From Vibrio vulnificus NBRC 15645 = ATCC 27562 (GTDB lineage: Bacteria > Pseudomonadota > Gammaproteobacteria > Enterobacterales > Vibrionaceae), in NCBI RefSeq assembly GCF_002224265.1, contig NZ_CP012882.1, positions 930,001-994,000 of the forward strand: DNA of 64,000 nt, given 5' to 3'. This document shows positions 18,406 through 26,833 of the stretch, one piece after another (position 1 is the first letter of the stretch; each line of letters begins with the position of its first letter). The notes beneath the pieces were generated by a model. It had not been told where the DNA came from and did no database searches. It saw nothing but the letters and a program-made list of their open reading frames with translations. A program made the position numbers and the translations under genes.

Positions 18406-19410
18406 ATGTCTTTTCCTGTACTCATCTGTGATGACTCAGCGCTTGCTCGAAAGCAAATGGCTCGCTCACTACCTGCTTCTTTGAATGCGGATATTACATT
18501 CGCAGTGCATGGTCTTAACGCGTTAGAAGAACTGAGCCAAAAACAATTTAAATTAATGTTCCTTGATCTCACCATGCCGGAGTTGGACGGTTTTGGAACA
18601 TTAGAAGAAATGCGAAAACGTGGCGACAATACGCCCGTTATCGTTGTCTCCGGCGATATTCAACCCAAAGCGAAAGAACGCGTTTTCGCGCTGGGAGCCA
18701 AGGCATTTATTCAAAAGCCGATTGGCCAAGATGAACTGAAAGCCACACTCAGAGAATTAGTTGAGCCAGCTTCGGTTCCTCAAGTTGTGACGCCTAGAAC
18801 CATCGAATTGCCAATTTTGCGCCGCCGTGACATCTACATGGAAGTGGCGAACGTTTCCATTGGTCGCGCTGCAGATGCGTTGGCAAGGCATTTTGATGTG
18901 TTTGTAAACTTGCCGCTACCGAACGTGAATATCTTTGAGCTCAGCGAGCTGCACATGGCACTGCGCGATTTGGCGGAAAGTGACAACGTTTCCGGCGTAT
19001 GCCAAGGTTTCAGTGGCGAAGGGATTGCGGGAGAGGCACTCGTCTTGCTCAGCGATTCCAGTGTTGCCGACCTGAAAAAACTGATGAAAGTACCGGCAGA
19101 CAGCGAAGAACTGGAAGAGCTCGAGCTTCTTATGGACGTTTCCAATATCTTAGTTGGGTCTTTCCTCAATGGCTTAGGGCAGCAAGCGGAAGTGCGTTTT
19201 TTCCAAAGCTCTCCTGTCTTGCTAGGTCAGCACATTTCAATTGATTCTGTGATTGAAAATACTACCGGTTCGTTTACCAAAACCATGACGTTTGAAGTGA
19301 GTTATACCATTGAAAATACGTCGATTCGTTGTGACTTACTGTTTATGTTTGTTGATGAGTCACTGCCGTTGTTAGACAACAAACTCGCCTATCTGATGGA
19401 GGACTTCTAA
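18406..19410 (+). CDS. Response regulator with a CheC/CheX-like C-terminal domain
   Basis: 334 residues. Residues 1-125 are a receiver domain: VLICDDSALARKQM (acidic pocket), FLDLTMPELDG (phospho-acceptor Asp) and FIQKPIG (Lys). From about residue 145 the protein follows the CheC/CheX/FliY phosphatase fold, with a segment containing ELEELELLMDVSNILVGSF that resembles the E-x3-N active-site helix. A CheY-P phosphatase fused to its own receiver could reset a chemotaxis or other phosphorelay. The stop overlaps the next start by one base (TAATG). No kinase gene is adjacent. The domain reading is from motifs, not from a search. Confidence 0.75.
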   Translation: MSFPVLICDDSALARKQMARSLPASLNADITFAVHGLNALEELSQKQFKLMFLDLTMPELDGFGTLEEMRKRGDNTPVIVVSGDIQPKAKERVFALGAKAFIQKPIGQDELKATLRELVEPASVPQVVTPRTIELPILRRRDIYMEVANVSIGRAADALARHFDVFVNLPLPNVNIFELSELHMALRDLAESDNVSGVCQGFSGEGIAGEALVLLSDSSVADLKKLMKVPADSEELEELELLMDVSNILVGSFLNGLGQQAEVRFFQSSPVLLGQHISIDSVIENTTGSFTKTMTFEVSYTIENTSIRCDLLFMFVDESLPLLDNKLAYLMEDF

Positions 19411-19850
19411 TGCTTAATCTTCCTGCAGAATTTGAACAGTTCCACTGGATGGTGGACATGGTACAAAACGTCGACATGGGGTTAATCGTGTTGGATACCG
19501 ATTACAATGTGCAAGTGTGGAATGGATTTATGACGCACCACAGTGGCAAACAAGCGCACGACGCCATTGGCAAATCGATCTTTGAACTCTTTCCAGAGAT
19601 CCCCCAAGAGTGGTTCAAATTAAAAACCAAGCCAGTGTACAACTTGGGTTGTCGTAGCTTTATCACCTGGCGTCAGCGCCCGTATCTGTTTCGCTGCCGC
19701 AACGTTCGCCCAGTGACACAGCAAGCGGAGTTCATGTATCAAAACGTGACTCTTAACCCGATGCGCACACCAACAGGGCAAGTGAAATCACTGTTTCTCT
19801 CCATACAAGATGCCACCGCAGAAGCGATCATGGCGCAGCAACATCAATAG
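19410..19850 (+). CDS. PAS-domain protein coupled to the CheC-like response regulator
   Basis: 146 residues, a single PAS fold (MGLIVLDTDYNVQVWNGFM near residue 28-46, IGKSIFELFPEI near 65-75) with no output domain and no membrane span. The one-base overlap with the upstream gene implies a joint function, probably as the sensor partner of the response regulator. The ligand is unknown. Confidence 0.75.
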   Translation: MLNLPAEFEQFHWMVDMVQNVDMGLIVLDTDYNVQVWNGFMTHHSGKQAHDAIGKSIFELFPEIPQEWFKLKTKPVYNLGCRSFITWRQRPYLFRCRNVRPVTQQAEFMYQNVTLNPMRTPTGQVKSLFLSIQDATAEAIMAQQHQ

Positions 19851-19961
19851 CATTTTGTCGCGTAATTTGTGCAAACTCTCTTTTAAGCCAAGGTTTTCCT
19901 TGGCTTTTTCGTCTACAGTCATCGTAGAGCTTTCAGTAACGCGCAAAATAAGGTGACTGCC

Positions 19962-21449
19962 ATGGATTTACGCAACGCACTGTATACCGCAAAGCAAGTA
20001 AGAGAAGGGGAAGTGGGCGCTGCCGCCAACGCGGGCGTGACACTCTATGAGCTGATGGAAAGGGCAGGGCGCGCCACATTTGCTGTGATTCTTAACTATT
20101 ATCCAGCGGTATCACGCTTATGTGTGGTGTGTGGCAAGGGAAATAATGGCGGTGATGGCTATGTGGTTGCTCGGTTAGCTCTGCAGCAAGGTTTGCATGT
20201 GGTGCTGATTCAAAGTGGTGATGCAGAGAGTTTAAGCGGAGATGCCAAACAAGCACAGCAAGCGTGGCGAGATGCTGGAGGAGAGATATCTGACACCACC
20301 AGCCTCAACGGGGCACTTTCAGACTGCGATTTGGTGGTGGATGCTCTGCTGGGTACAGGCCTAGCAGGCGCTGTTCGTGAAGAGATGGCCAAGGTCATAG
20401 ACATGGTCAACCTCGCGGGAAAACCGATTGTGTCAGTGGATATTCCGTCCGGGCTTTGTGCTGATACTGGCCAAGCGCTTCCTGACGCGATTCATGCCGA
20501 TCACACCGTCACCTTCATTGGCACCAAACAAGGGCTCGTCACGGGAAAAGCGAGAGCCTTTTGCGGATTGATACATTTTGCTGATCTTGGCGTTGGTGCT
20601 GAATTTTCCAAATTAGTCCCGAGTTTCAAGATGACGATTGAGCGTGATGAGATTGCTCAATGGCGACTTACCAGAGACCGCTGCGCTCATAAAGGTGATC
20701 ATGGACGTGTTGTGTTGCTCGGGGGCAACCGCGGCATGTCTGGGGCAATCTCATTAGCGGCAACGGCTTGCGCGCGCAGTGGCGCAGGTTTGATGGCCGC
20801 GCTGACGCATCCAGAATCCGCATTGCCGCTGCAAATCCATTGCCCTGAAGTGATGACGCTGGGCTATAACGAAGACAAGAAAGAGCTCGAAAAGAAACTC
20901 GATTGGGCCGATGTACTCGTGGTGGGGCCGGGTTTAGGGACCGATGAATGGGCAAAAAAACGTTGGAACGACATTGCCAATTACCAAGGGCCAATGGTGT
21001 TAGATGCCGATGGTTTGAACTGGCTTGCGCGCTACCCAAACCACAATGATCAGCGCATTATTACCCCGCATCCGGGAGAAGCCGCAAGGTTGCTTGGCTG
21101 TAGCGTCAATGAAGTCGAAGCCGATCGATTTGCCGCGATTTTAGTGCTGCAAAGCCAATACGGAGGCGTGGTAGTCCTTAAGGGGGCAGGAACCCTGATT
21201 TGCGATGGTACACAGACTTTCGTGTGTAATGCTGGCAACCCTGGAATGGCTACTGGGGGAATGGGCGATGTGCTTTCCGGTGTGATCGGTGCGTTATTAG
21301 CCCAGAAGCTGCCATTATTGAGAGCCGCATCGCTAGGCGTGCTTTTACACAGTTGTGCCGCGGATATTTGCGCGGAGCAAGATGGGGAGATAGGTTTACT
21401 GGCTTCCGACTTGTTCGACAAAATCCGTCAGTTGCTGAACGCTGATTGA
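19962..21449 (+). CDS. nnr: Bifunctional NAD(P)H-hydrate epimerase / ADP-dependent dehydratase
   Basis: Repairs damaged NADHX/NADPHX. 495 residues (E. coli Nnr 515). The N-terminal epimerase domain has YTAKQVRE at the start, ERAGRATF and GKGNNGGDGYVVARL. The C-terminal ribokinase-like dehydratase has HKGDHGRVVLLGG, LDADGLNWL, TPHPGEAARLLG and NPGMATGGMGDVLSG. ATG 19962 is preferred to GTG 19953 because AAGG lies 8 bases before it. It stands alone here, without the tsaE/queG neighbours usual for the gammaproteobacterial gene, so it may be a second copy; that cannot be checked from this window. Confidence 0.92.
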   Translation: MDLRNALYTAKQVREGEVGAAANAGVTLYELMERAGRATFAVILNYYPAVSRLCVVCGKGNNGGDGYVVARLALQQGLHVVLIQSGDAESLSGDAKQAQQAWRDAGGEISDTTSLNGALSDCDLVVDALLGTGLAGAVREEMAKVIDMVNLAGKPIVSVDIPSGLCADTGQALPDAIHADHTVTFIGTKQGLVTGKARAFCGLIHFADLGVGAEFSKLVPSFKMTIERDEIAQWRLTRDRCAHKGDHGRVVLLGGNRGMSGAISLAATACARSGAGLMAALTHPESALPLQIHCPEVMTLGYNEDKKELEKKLDWADVLVVGPGLGTDEWAKKRWNDIANYQGPMVLDADGLNWLARYPNHNDQRIITPHPGEAARLLGCSVNEVEADRFAAILVLQSQYGGVVVLKGAGTLICDGTQTFVCNAGNPGMATGGMGDVLSGVIGALLAQKLPLLRAASLGVLLHSCAADICAEQDGEIGLLASDLFDKIRQLLNAD

Positions 21450-21511
21450 ACCTATCCCGCTGCAACGTATCCTGCTACATTGTGACGGCTTATGTTTCAA
21501 CGAGTTTACCC

Positions 21512-21585
21512 CATTTGTCTCTGCGTTAAGGTGAGGCAGAGACAAATGAGGATACGCTCAAACCATCCACGATGGTGGTTTGAGC
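21512..21585. repeat. Two tandem perfect hairpins between convergent genes
   Basis: The first is CATTTGTCTCTGC / GCAGAGACAAATG (13 bp, 11-base loop, 21512-21548). The second is GCTCAAACCA..CCA / TGG..TGGTTTGAGC (21556-21585). They lie between the ends of nnr and the minus-strand outer-membrane gene. Neither has a long T tract. They may serve as termination or mRNA-end protection structures. Confidence 0.6.
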
Positions 21586-21629
21586 ACATTGAACAGGCAG
21601 AAAGTTCTGCCGCTTGGAACGAAAACGGC

Positions 21630-22181
21630 TTAGAACGAGAACTTCACGCCAGCACTCACTGAGGTGGCGTGCTCATCATTCGGCAGCATCTGATAAGTGA
21701 CAGCGGCATCTAGCGTTAAGCGTTGATCAAACGGAGAGGCTAAGCTCACCCCTGCACTTGCATAAGGTTTAAAGCTGTCATCCGTGGTGGTTTTTTCCGC
21801 AGACGTCACCGTGTCCCACTTCGTCAACTCCGATTCAATGTAACTTGCCCCAGCTTTTCCGTAGATACTGAGCGCGCCAAGGTGTTGATCGACCCTCAAG
21901 CCCACACCATACGCGTTATAGGTTTGTACAAAATCTTTCGAGTTGGCCGCCACACTGCTGTTTACCGTTTCTACCTTTTTATAACTCACGTCAGCGGAAA
22001 GAAAATCGGTAATGCGGTGGTTGTAGCCGACTTGGAAAAAGTAAGCGAGTTCTTCTTCGTTGCCATTGCTTACCATTGTTGCTCCCACGTTGGTGTACAT
22101 GGAGCCCATTTCCCCTTTTGCGTATGCCGCAGCAGGAAGCGTAGTCACGAATGCAAGAGTGATTAAAGAGAGTTTTTTCAT
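21630..22181 (-). CDS. Outer-membrane beta-barrel protein of the small OmpA/OMP_b-brl type
   Basis: 183 residues. It has a signal peptide (MKKLSLITLAFVTTLPAAAYA) followed by about eight amphipathic strands and a terminal Phe (SAGVKFSF), the usual barrel-insertion signal. No OmpA peptidoglycan-binding domain is attached. ATG 22181 is chosen over GTG 22190 because AAAGGCAG fits it better. Ligand or role unknown. An upstream AT-rich stretch probably holds the promoter. Confidence 0.75.
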   Translation of the reverse strand: MKKLSLITLAFVTTLPAAAYAKGEMGSMYTNVGATMVSNGNEEELAYFFQVGYNHRITDFLSADVSYKKVETVNSSVAANSKDFVQTYNAYGVGLRVDQHLGALSIYGKAGASYIESELTKWDTVTSAEKTTTDDSFKPYASAGVSLASPFDQRLTLDAAVTYQMLPNDEHATSVSAGVKFSF

Positions 22182-22527
22182 TATCGACACTGCCTTTGTT
22201 GTTCATTTGCCGAGCGGCAAACGTGTTCCTTGTTTATTCCTTAATACCTTACTAAGCAAAAAACAGTCCGCTTTTCATACTAAAAGTTTAGGAGGGTTAA
22301 CAAAAAAGTGAGAAGGTTGATCGGCAGTGACCACCTTGTTTAGGTCACATCTTGAGAAAAAAACGGACATGGGTGAGCAAATAGCCAAAGCATTGCGCAA
22401 GCGTTTGCGAACGATTTCTTTACTAACGGCATGAATTAAAAGATAAAAAAGAAACTAAGGGGAAAATCGAGGGGAGTGGGTATGGAATCTCTGCGATGGT
22501 AGCACAAAAAAATTTAAAAAATCAGAC
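22182..22527. other. Gene-free stretch between the barrel protein and guaC
   Basis: About 350 bases that include the promoter side of the minus-strand barrel gene. A-rich runs (such as AAAAAAATTTAAAAAATC at 22505-22522) lie just before the guaC promoter and look like an UP-element or bent DNA. No reading frame in it has a ribosome binding site or codon pattern worth calling. Confidence 0.4.
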
Positions 22528-22555
22528 TTGTCGAAAAAAAATCGCGACCTATAAT
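22528..22555 (+). promoter_or_regulatory. Sigma-70 promoter of guaC
   Basis: TTGTCG (22528-22533), 16 bp, TATAAT (22550-22555). The likely start point, 22561-22563, falls at the foot of the first leader hairpin. Confidence 0.75.
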
Positions 22556-22560
22556 GCTGA

Positions 22561-22635
22561 AAACCGGAGCGTCTGCCAACGCTCCGGTTTTTTTGTGTCC
22601 GAAGAACAGTAACCTCGTCTGCCAACTTGGTTACT
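22561..22635 (+). promoter_or_regulatory. guaC leader: terminator hairpin plus second hairpin with the same loop sequence
   Basis: Hairpin 1 (AAACCGGAGCG / CGCTCCGGTTT, 22561-22590, then a T run to 22594) looks like a complete intrinsic terminator starting at the transcription start. Hairpin 2 is AGTAACC / GGTTACT (22608-22635). Both loops contain TCTGCCAA, inside an 11-base direct repeat CGTCTGCCAAC (22570-22580 and 22616-22626). This suggests attenuation of guaC with a shared loop ligand (RNA or protein). The structures are seen; the mechanism is inference. Confidence 0.6.
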
Positions 22636-22683
22636 ACGCACTCTGCGATGACACATACAAGTTATGAATCAAGGAATTACACA

Positions 22684-23727
22684 ATGCGTATCGAACAAGA
22701 ACTTAAGTTAGGTTTTAAAGATGTCCTGTTTCGCCCGAAACGTTCTACCCTGAAAAGCCGTTCTCAAGTAAATTTAACCCGCGAGTTTACATTCAAACAT
22801 AGTGGTCGTCAATGGTCTGGCGTGCCTGTCATTGCCGCCAATATGGACTCTGTGGGCAGCTTCGACATGGCGAAAGCTCTTTCTCAGCATGGTGTAATGA
22901 CCGCCATCCACAAACACTATACCGTTCAAGATTGGGCCGATTTCGTCAAAGATGCTGACAGCGAAACCTTGAACAAAGTAATGGTTTCAACCGGCACGTC
23001 GGAAGCTGACTTCCAGAAAACCAAAGATGTCATGGCGCTTTCCGATGAGCTGATTTTCATCTGTATCGATATCGCCAACGGCTATTCAGAGCACCTAGTG
23101 CAATACGTTCAGCAAGTTCGCGCCGCGTTCCCAGACAAAGTGATCTCAGCAGGTAACGTCGTCACTGGCGATATGGTAGAAGAGCTGATCCTTGCTGGCG
23201 CAGACATCGTTAAAGTGGGCATTGGCCCTGGCTCTGTGTGTACTACTCGCGTGAAAACAGGCGTTGGTTACCCTCAGCTTTCTGCCATCATCGAGTGTGC
23301 CGATGCCGCGCACGGTCTTGGTGGCCGTATTATCGGTGACGGTGGCTGTGCGTGTGCAGGCGATGTAGCGAAAGCCTTCGGCGGTGGTGCAGATTTCGTG
23401 ATGCTAGGCGGCATGCTCGCTGGCCATGAAGAATCAGGCGGTGAAATCGTTCTAAAAGACGGCGAGAGCTACATGAAGTTCTACGGCATGTCTTCAAAGA
23501 GCGCGATGGACAAGCACTCTGGCGGCGTTGCAGGCTACCGCGCAGCGGAAGGAAAAACCGTACTATTGCCTTACCGTGGCAGTGTTCACGGCACGATTCA
23601 AGACATCCTTGGCGGTGTGCGCTCAACCTGTACCTACGTAGGCGCAGCGGAGCTTCGCGAGCTTACCAAACGCACCACATTCATCCGCGTTCTCGAGCAA
23701 GAGAACAATGTATTTGGTAAAGAGTAA
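22684..23727 (+). CDS. guaC: GMP reductase GuaC
   Basis: NADPH-dependent deamination of GMP to IMP, which recycles guanine nucleotides into the adenine branch. 347 residues from ATG 22684 (AAGGAATT upstream), the same length as E. coli GuaC; a longer frame from 22627 would run into the leader hairpin. It has an IMPDH-type barrel: the catalytic Cys loop is [11 protein letters not shown], and the phosphate-binding region is [14 protein letters not shown] followed by VMLGGML and the [14 protein letters not shown] flap. Confidence 0.97.
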   Translation: MRIEQELKLGFKDVLFRPKRSTLKSRSQVNLTREFTFKHSGRQWSGVPVIAANMDSVGSFDMAKALSQHGVMTAIHKHYTVQDWADFVKDADSETLNKVMVSTGTSEADFQKTKDVMALSDELIFICIDIANGYSEHLVQYVQQVRAAFPDKVISAGNVVTGDMVEELILAGADIVKVGIGPGSVCTTRVKTGVGYPQLSAIIECADAAHGLGGRIIGDGGCACAGDVAKAFGGGADFVMLGGMLAGHEESGGEIVLKDGESYMKFYGMSSKSAMDKHSGGVAGYRAAEGKTVLLPYRGSVHGTIQDILGGVRSTCTYVGAAELRELTKRTTFIRVLEQENNVFGKE

Positions 23728-23770
23728 ATAGCTATTGGCTAGCAACTATGTAAAAACAACTAAACGTTGA

Positions 23771-23868
23771 ATTTACGAAGCCATACGTTGAAATAAAAAC
23801 AACCATACCTTGAAATAGCTTATTTAGTGTACAACACTTAGGTAAGTTTACTACAGGTATGGTTGTTT
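23771..23868. repeat. Inverted repeat with internal direct repeats downstream of guaC
   Basis: AAACAACCATACCT (23797-23810) and AGGTATGGTTGTTT (23855-23868) form a 14-bp perfect stem around 44 bases that contain a smaller hairpin (AGTGT / ACACT). Two near-identical 13-mers, CATAC[G/C]TTGAAAT, lie at about 23782 and 23805. It could be a bidirectional terminator for guaC and the convergent gene, or the remnant of a small mobile repeat. Confidence 0.5.
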
Positions 23869-24014
23869 ATTATGAAAAAACGGATTCTCAGAAACTCGTC
23901 AGTTAAAAACTTTTACTAAGGCACATTTCGTGTGTATGCAAACAAAGAATCAGTGTTATTGACAATTCAACTGTCGTAGCCAGTTACGCTGTATGGTGTT
24001 GAGCTCGATTTGTA

Positions 24015-25019
24015 CTACGCGGAAAGTTTGGTAAGTGCTTGTATCTTTTCTAGCAATCTAGATCTTAATTGCTGGTAGGTGAGAGGCTTGCGTCCACGTT
24101 TAGGCTTTCGCTCTGACTCTGCGGCTAAAATTGCTTCTTTATTGCGTTCTAATTCACGCAATTGTTCCTCTAGTTTTTTCCGTTTTCTTAGTGCTTTTTG
24201 GCGCTCACTCAATGGTTTTCGGCCCACTTTTTTGAGTTTGCTATGTTGTTGGTTTCGCCAAACTTGTTCTGGTGTCAGTGGTAGTATTTGTAGAGCACGA
24301 TAAGTTACGGCTAGCTCTTGATAATCATCGATCAAGGATTGCTCCGCCCTAACAAGATCAACCGGCGTTGGTAGCTTAGGGCGACCTGCGGTTTTGGCGC
24401 TGTGTATCGGGTAAATCAAACCAATGCGTTTTTCAATGATGTGGCCTAGCCCCTTTCTGATCAATGTTCGCCAAGTTTTAACAGCACACTTCTCTTCATA
24501 CTCAGCACACTGTGCTTTGAGCCAAAGAGCAAAACCATAGAGCGTAACAGTTTGTTCGTTAGCTGGCTGATAACTTAAATATGAAATCGCCTTATTGATT
24601 GTTTCATTGTTAGCATGTCGCCAGTACTTTTTACTGGGTAGGATAGGTTGATTACGCTGACAGAGTATTAACTGATAAGTCGTCTGCAACTGGACTAAGT
24701 CCTGCTGGAGTTTCTCCGACTGGAGAAAAAATTGAGTTTCTGGGTCTTTGTGCCTCTGAATGGCGAGCAGCCGATTGTCGATTTCTGACCATAAGCGATA
24801 TTCTTCCGCGGTAGCAAGAACAAGTTGGGCGACATCGCTGAGTTCCGCAGGATTTAAATCTGGGTAGTGCTGTTTCAGCTCTAAGTTGAATTGCTGACGC
24901 ACGTTAAGTAGATCTTGATAGCGTTTAGCTACACGACGTTGCTGTTTTATTAATGGAGCGCTTTTGGGCCTTCCTCGTTTATTGTCAGGCGCAGACGTTA
25001 CCGATACCGCATCCGTCAT
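24015..25019 (-). CDS. Uncharacterised basic protein with AT-hook-like motifs
   Basis: 334 residues, rich in Lys, Arg, Gln and Leu, with long predicted helices. Four short basic motifs resemble AT-hooks: KRGRPKS (near residue 15), AGRPKLP (~215), VGRKPLS (~270) and KRGRKPLT (~310). The last third (SERQKALRKRKKLEEQLRE) should form a coiled coil. No enzyme motif is seen. It starts inside the stop of the upstream cold-shock-like gene (ATGA overlap). A DNA-binding or nucleoid role is inference; family not recognised. Confidence 0.6.
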   Translation of the reverse strand: MTDAVSVTSAPDNKRGRPKSAPLIKQQRRVAKRYQDLLNVRQQFNLELKQHYPDLNPAELSDVAQLVLATAEEYRLWSEIDNRLLAIQRHKDPETQFFLQSEKLQQDLVQLQTTYQLILCQRNQPILPSKKYWRHANNETINKAISYLSYQPANEQTVTLYGFALWLKAQCAEYEEKCAVKTWRTLIRKGLGHIIEKRIGLIYPIHSAKTAGRPKLPTPVDLVRAEQSLIDDYQELAVTYRALQILPLTPEQVWRNQQHSKLKKVGRKPLSERQKALRKRKKLEEQLRELERNKEAILAAESERKPKRGRKPLTYQQLRSRLLEKIQALTKLSA

Positions 25020-25225
25020 AGTGGGATCACTGCAGTGGCGCGAAAGCCACCGTCGTCAGGTGTTTCGATTTCTATGTAAATTCGCTGCCCAAGGGCTAAT
25101 TCCATGTTGGCCAAGTTGATGCTGGAAAGATCAATCAACACATCAATGGGAACGACATCGGGCACCGCAAAGCCAAATTTTTTCTCAGAGTTAAACCAGG
25201 TTACTTTCGCTTTCAGTCCCAGCAT
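25016..25225 (-). CDS. Cold-shock-domain-like small protein
   Basis: 69 residues starting MLGLKAKVTWFNSEKKFGFA, matching the cold-shock-domain start (KVKWFNxxKGFGF) with an RNP1-like KKFGFA and an RNP2-like VLIDLSSI where canonical Csp proteins have VFVHFS. The altered aromatic positions make it a divergent member that may bind nucleic acid differently. ATG 25225 has AGGAGAG upstream. It overlaps the downstream AT-hook-like gene by 4 bases, so the pair is co-translated. Confidence 0.65.
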   Translation of the reverse strand: MLGLKAKVTWFNSEKKFGFAVPDVVPIDVLIDLSSINLANMELALGQRIYIEIETPDDGGFRATAVIPL

Positions 25226-25435
25226 TTCTAGTGTCTCTCTCCTAATTAATAAGTAATAAATTAAATAACAAAAAAAGCCGAGCGTAGCCACGCTTTTCCT
25301 TTCTTACCGCCGCGAAAGCTGATCTGAAACAATTCCTGCTCTTCCAAGCCTACGTTTCGCACTGGTTTCTCAGTAAAACAGCGTCATTAAACACGATTAA
25401 TCACGTAATTACGTTGTAAAACAGCGAGTAAAACT

Positions 25436-26785
25436 ATGAACAGACTATTGTTATCAGCAGTTGGGGTCAGTTTGACACTTAGCGGCGCGCCCGCAGTGGC
25501 ACATACTGTTGACTTGCAGCGACTCTATCTAGACTCACTAGAGAACAATCCGATATTGGCTAGTGCGGCACTGGAAATGGATAGTGCGCGTAAAGGCAGC
25601 GCCATCATTGATGGTCAATACCGCCCACAGGTGGATGTGAGTGTTCAGTATGGTGCGCTGCGAAATGATTGGACCACGATGAACGAAACCGATGGCCAAG
25701 GCGCAGAAGTGTCTGTATCGGTTGGGCAAAATATTTTTAATGATCAGCTTAATCGAGCGAGTGCCATTGCTGAGCAGCAGCATGAACTCAGCAAGGTTAG
25801 TTATGATTACGCTCTAGCGACGATGCAGATGAGTGTGGTCAATGGCTATTTCAATGCGCTTAAAGCGCAAGAGAAACAAAAACAGGTTAAAGCCACCAAG
25901 AAAGCGATAGGTGAGCATTTGGTTCAAGTGAAGCATCGTTTTAATAACGGCCTCGTGCCAGAGAATGATGTCAAAGAAACCCAAGCGCAATATGACCTAG
26001 CGGAAACGGCGGTGATTTTTGCTCACAACGAGGTGGAAAAGGCGCTCGACTATCTGTACGAATTAACGGGTCGCGAATATACACGAGTAGCCTCATTGGG
26101 TGCCAATCTGCCTAAGGTTTCGCTCCCCCAACCCAATGGTTACATCAGCTGGCAAGAGCTTGCTCAGCGAGAGAGCCAGCAAATGGAGATTCAACGTCAT
26201 CTGGTTGAGTTATCGCGAGAGCAGATTTCCCTTGCTCAAGCGGGTCATATGCCGACGATTGGCTTAGTGGCAGAGTATCGCTATGCGTTTGCTACTCAAT
26301 CCCGTAGCAACGGCCCACAACAAGCCAAAGGCTCGTTTCAAGACCTAGATAACAATGCCACTGTGTTTGCCGGAGTGGCAATGTCTCTGCCAGCTTACCG
26401 TGGTGGCGCGACGGAAAATCGAGTCGAACAAGCCAATATTCAGTACCAACAGGCACTTGAACTTCAAAGCCATACTTGGCGACAGGTCGCACGCCAAGTG
26501 CGCAGCGCAGAAAAAGATTTAGTGGCACTTGAAAGTGCGCAATCTGCTTATCAACAAGCGGTGATTTCTGCCGAATCAGCTCTAAAAGCGACGGAGCAAG
26601 GGCTAGACATTGGCACGCGCACTATCGTTGATGTGCTTGACTCGACGCGTCAACTTTACTCAGCGAAAGAGCAGTTAACTGCCGCTCAGATCGATTTCTT
26701 AGTCGCAAATCTACAACTGCATTTCCTAGCAGGTGTTCTCGATGACGACGCGCTAAACGCAATTAATCGCCTGCTAGATGTTTAG
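25436..26785 (+). CDS. TolC-family outer-membrane efflux protein
   Basis: 449 residues. It has a signal peptide (LLSAVGVSLTLSGAPAVAHT) and two repeats of the outer-membrane efflux fold with long helices (AIAEQQHELSKVSYDYALATMQMSVVNGYF is part of the first, given here only as a region near residues 103-132). It is the exit duct of the tripartite pump encoded by the next two genes (48 and 4 base gaps). Having its own duct gene in the RND operon means it need not borrow the housekeeping TolC. Confidence 0.9.
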   Translation: MNRLLLSAVGVSLTLSGAPAVAHTVDLQRLYLDSLENNPILASAALEMDSARKGSAIIDGQYRPQVDVSVQYGALRNDWTTMNETDGQGAEVSVSVGQNIFNDQLNRASAIAEQQHELSKVSYDYALATMQMSVVNGYFNALKAQEKQKQVKATKKAIGEHLVQVKHRFNNGLVPENDVKETQAQYDLAETAVIFAHNEVEKALDYLYELTGREYTRVASLGANLPKVSLPQPNGYISWQELAQRESQQMEIQRHLVELSREQISLAQAGHMPTIGLVAEYRYAFATQSRSNGPQQAKGSFQDLDNNATVFAGVAMSLPAYRGGATENRVEQANIQYQQALELQSHTWRQVARQVRSAEKDLVALESAQSAYQQAVISAESALKATEQGLDIGTRTIVDVLDSTRQLYSAKEQLTAAQIDFLVANLQLHFLAGVLDDDALNAINRLLDV

Positions 26786-26833
26786 TGATTACACCGCACC
26801 CACTCAATCAAATTAATTAATAAAGAGAAACTC

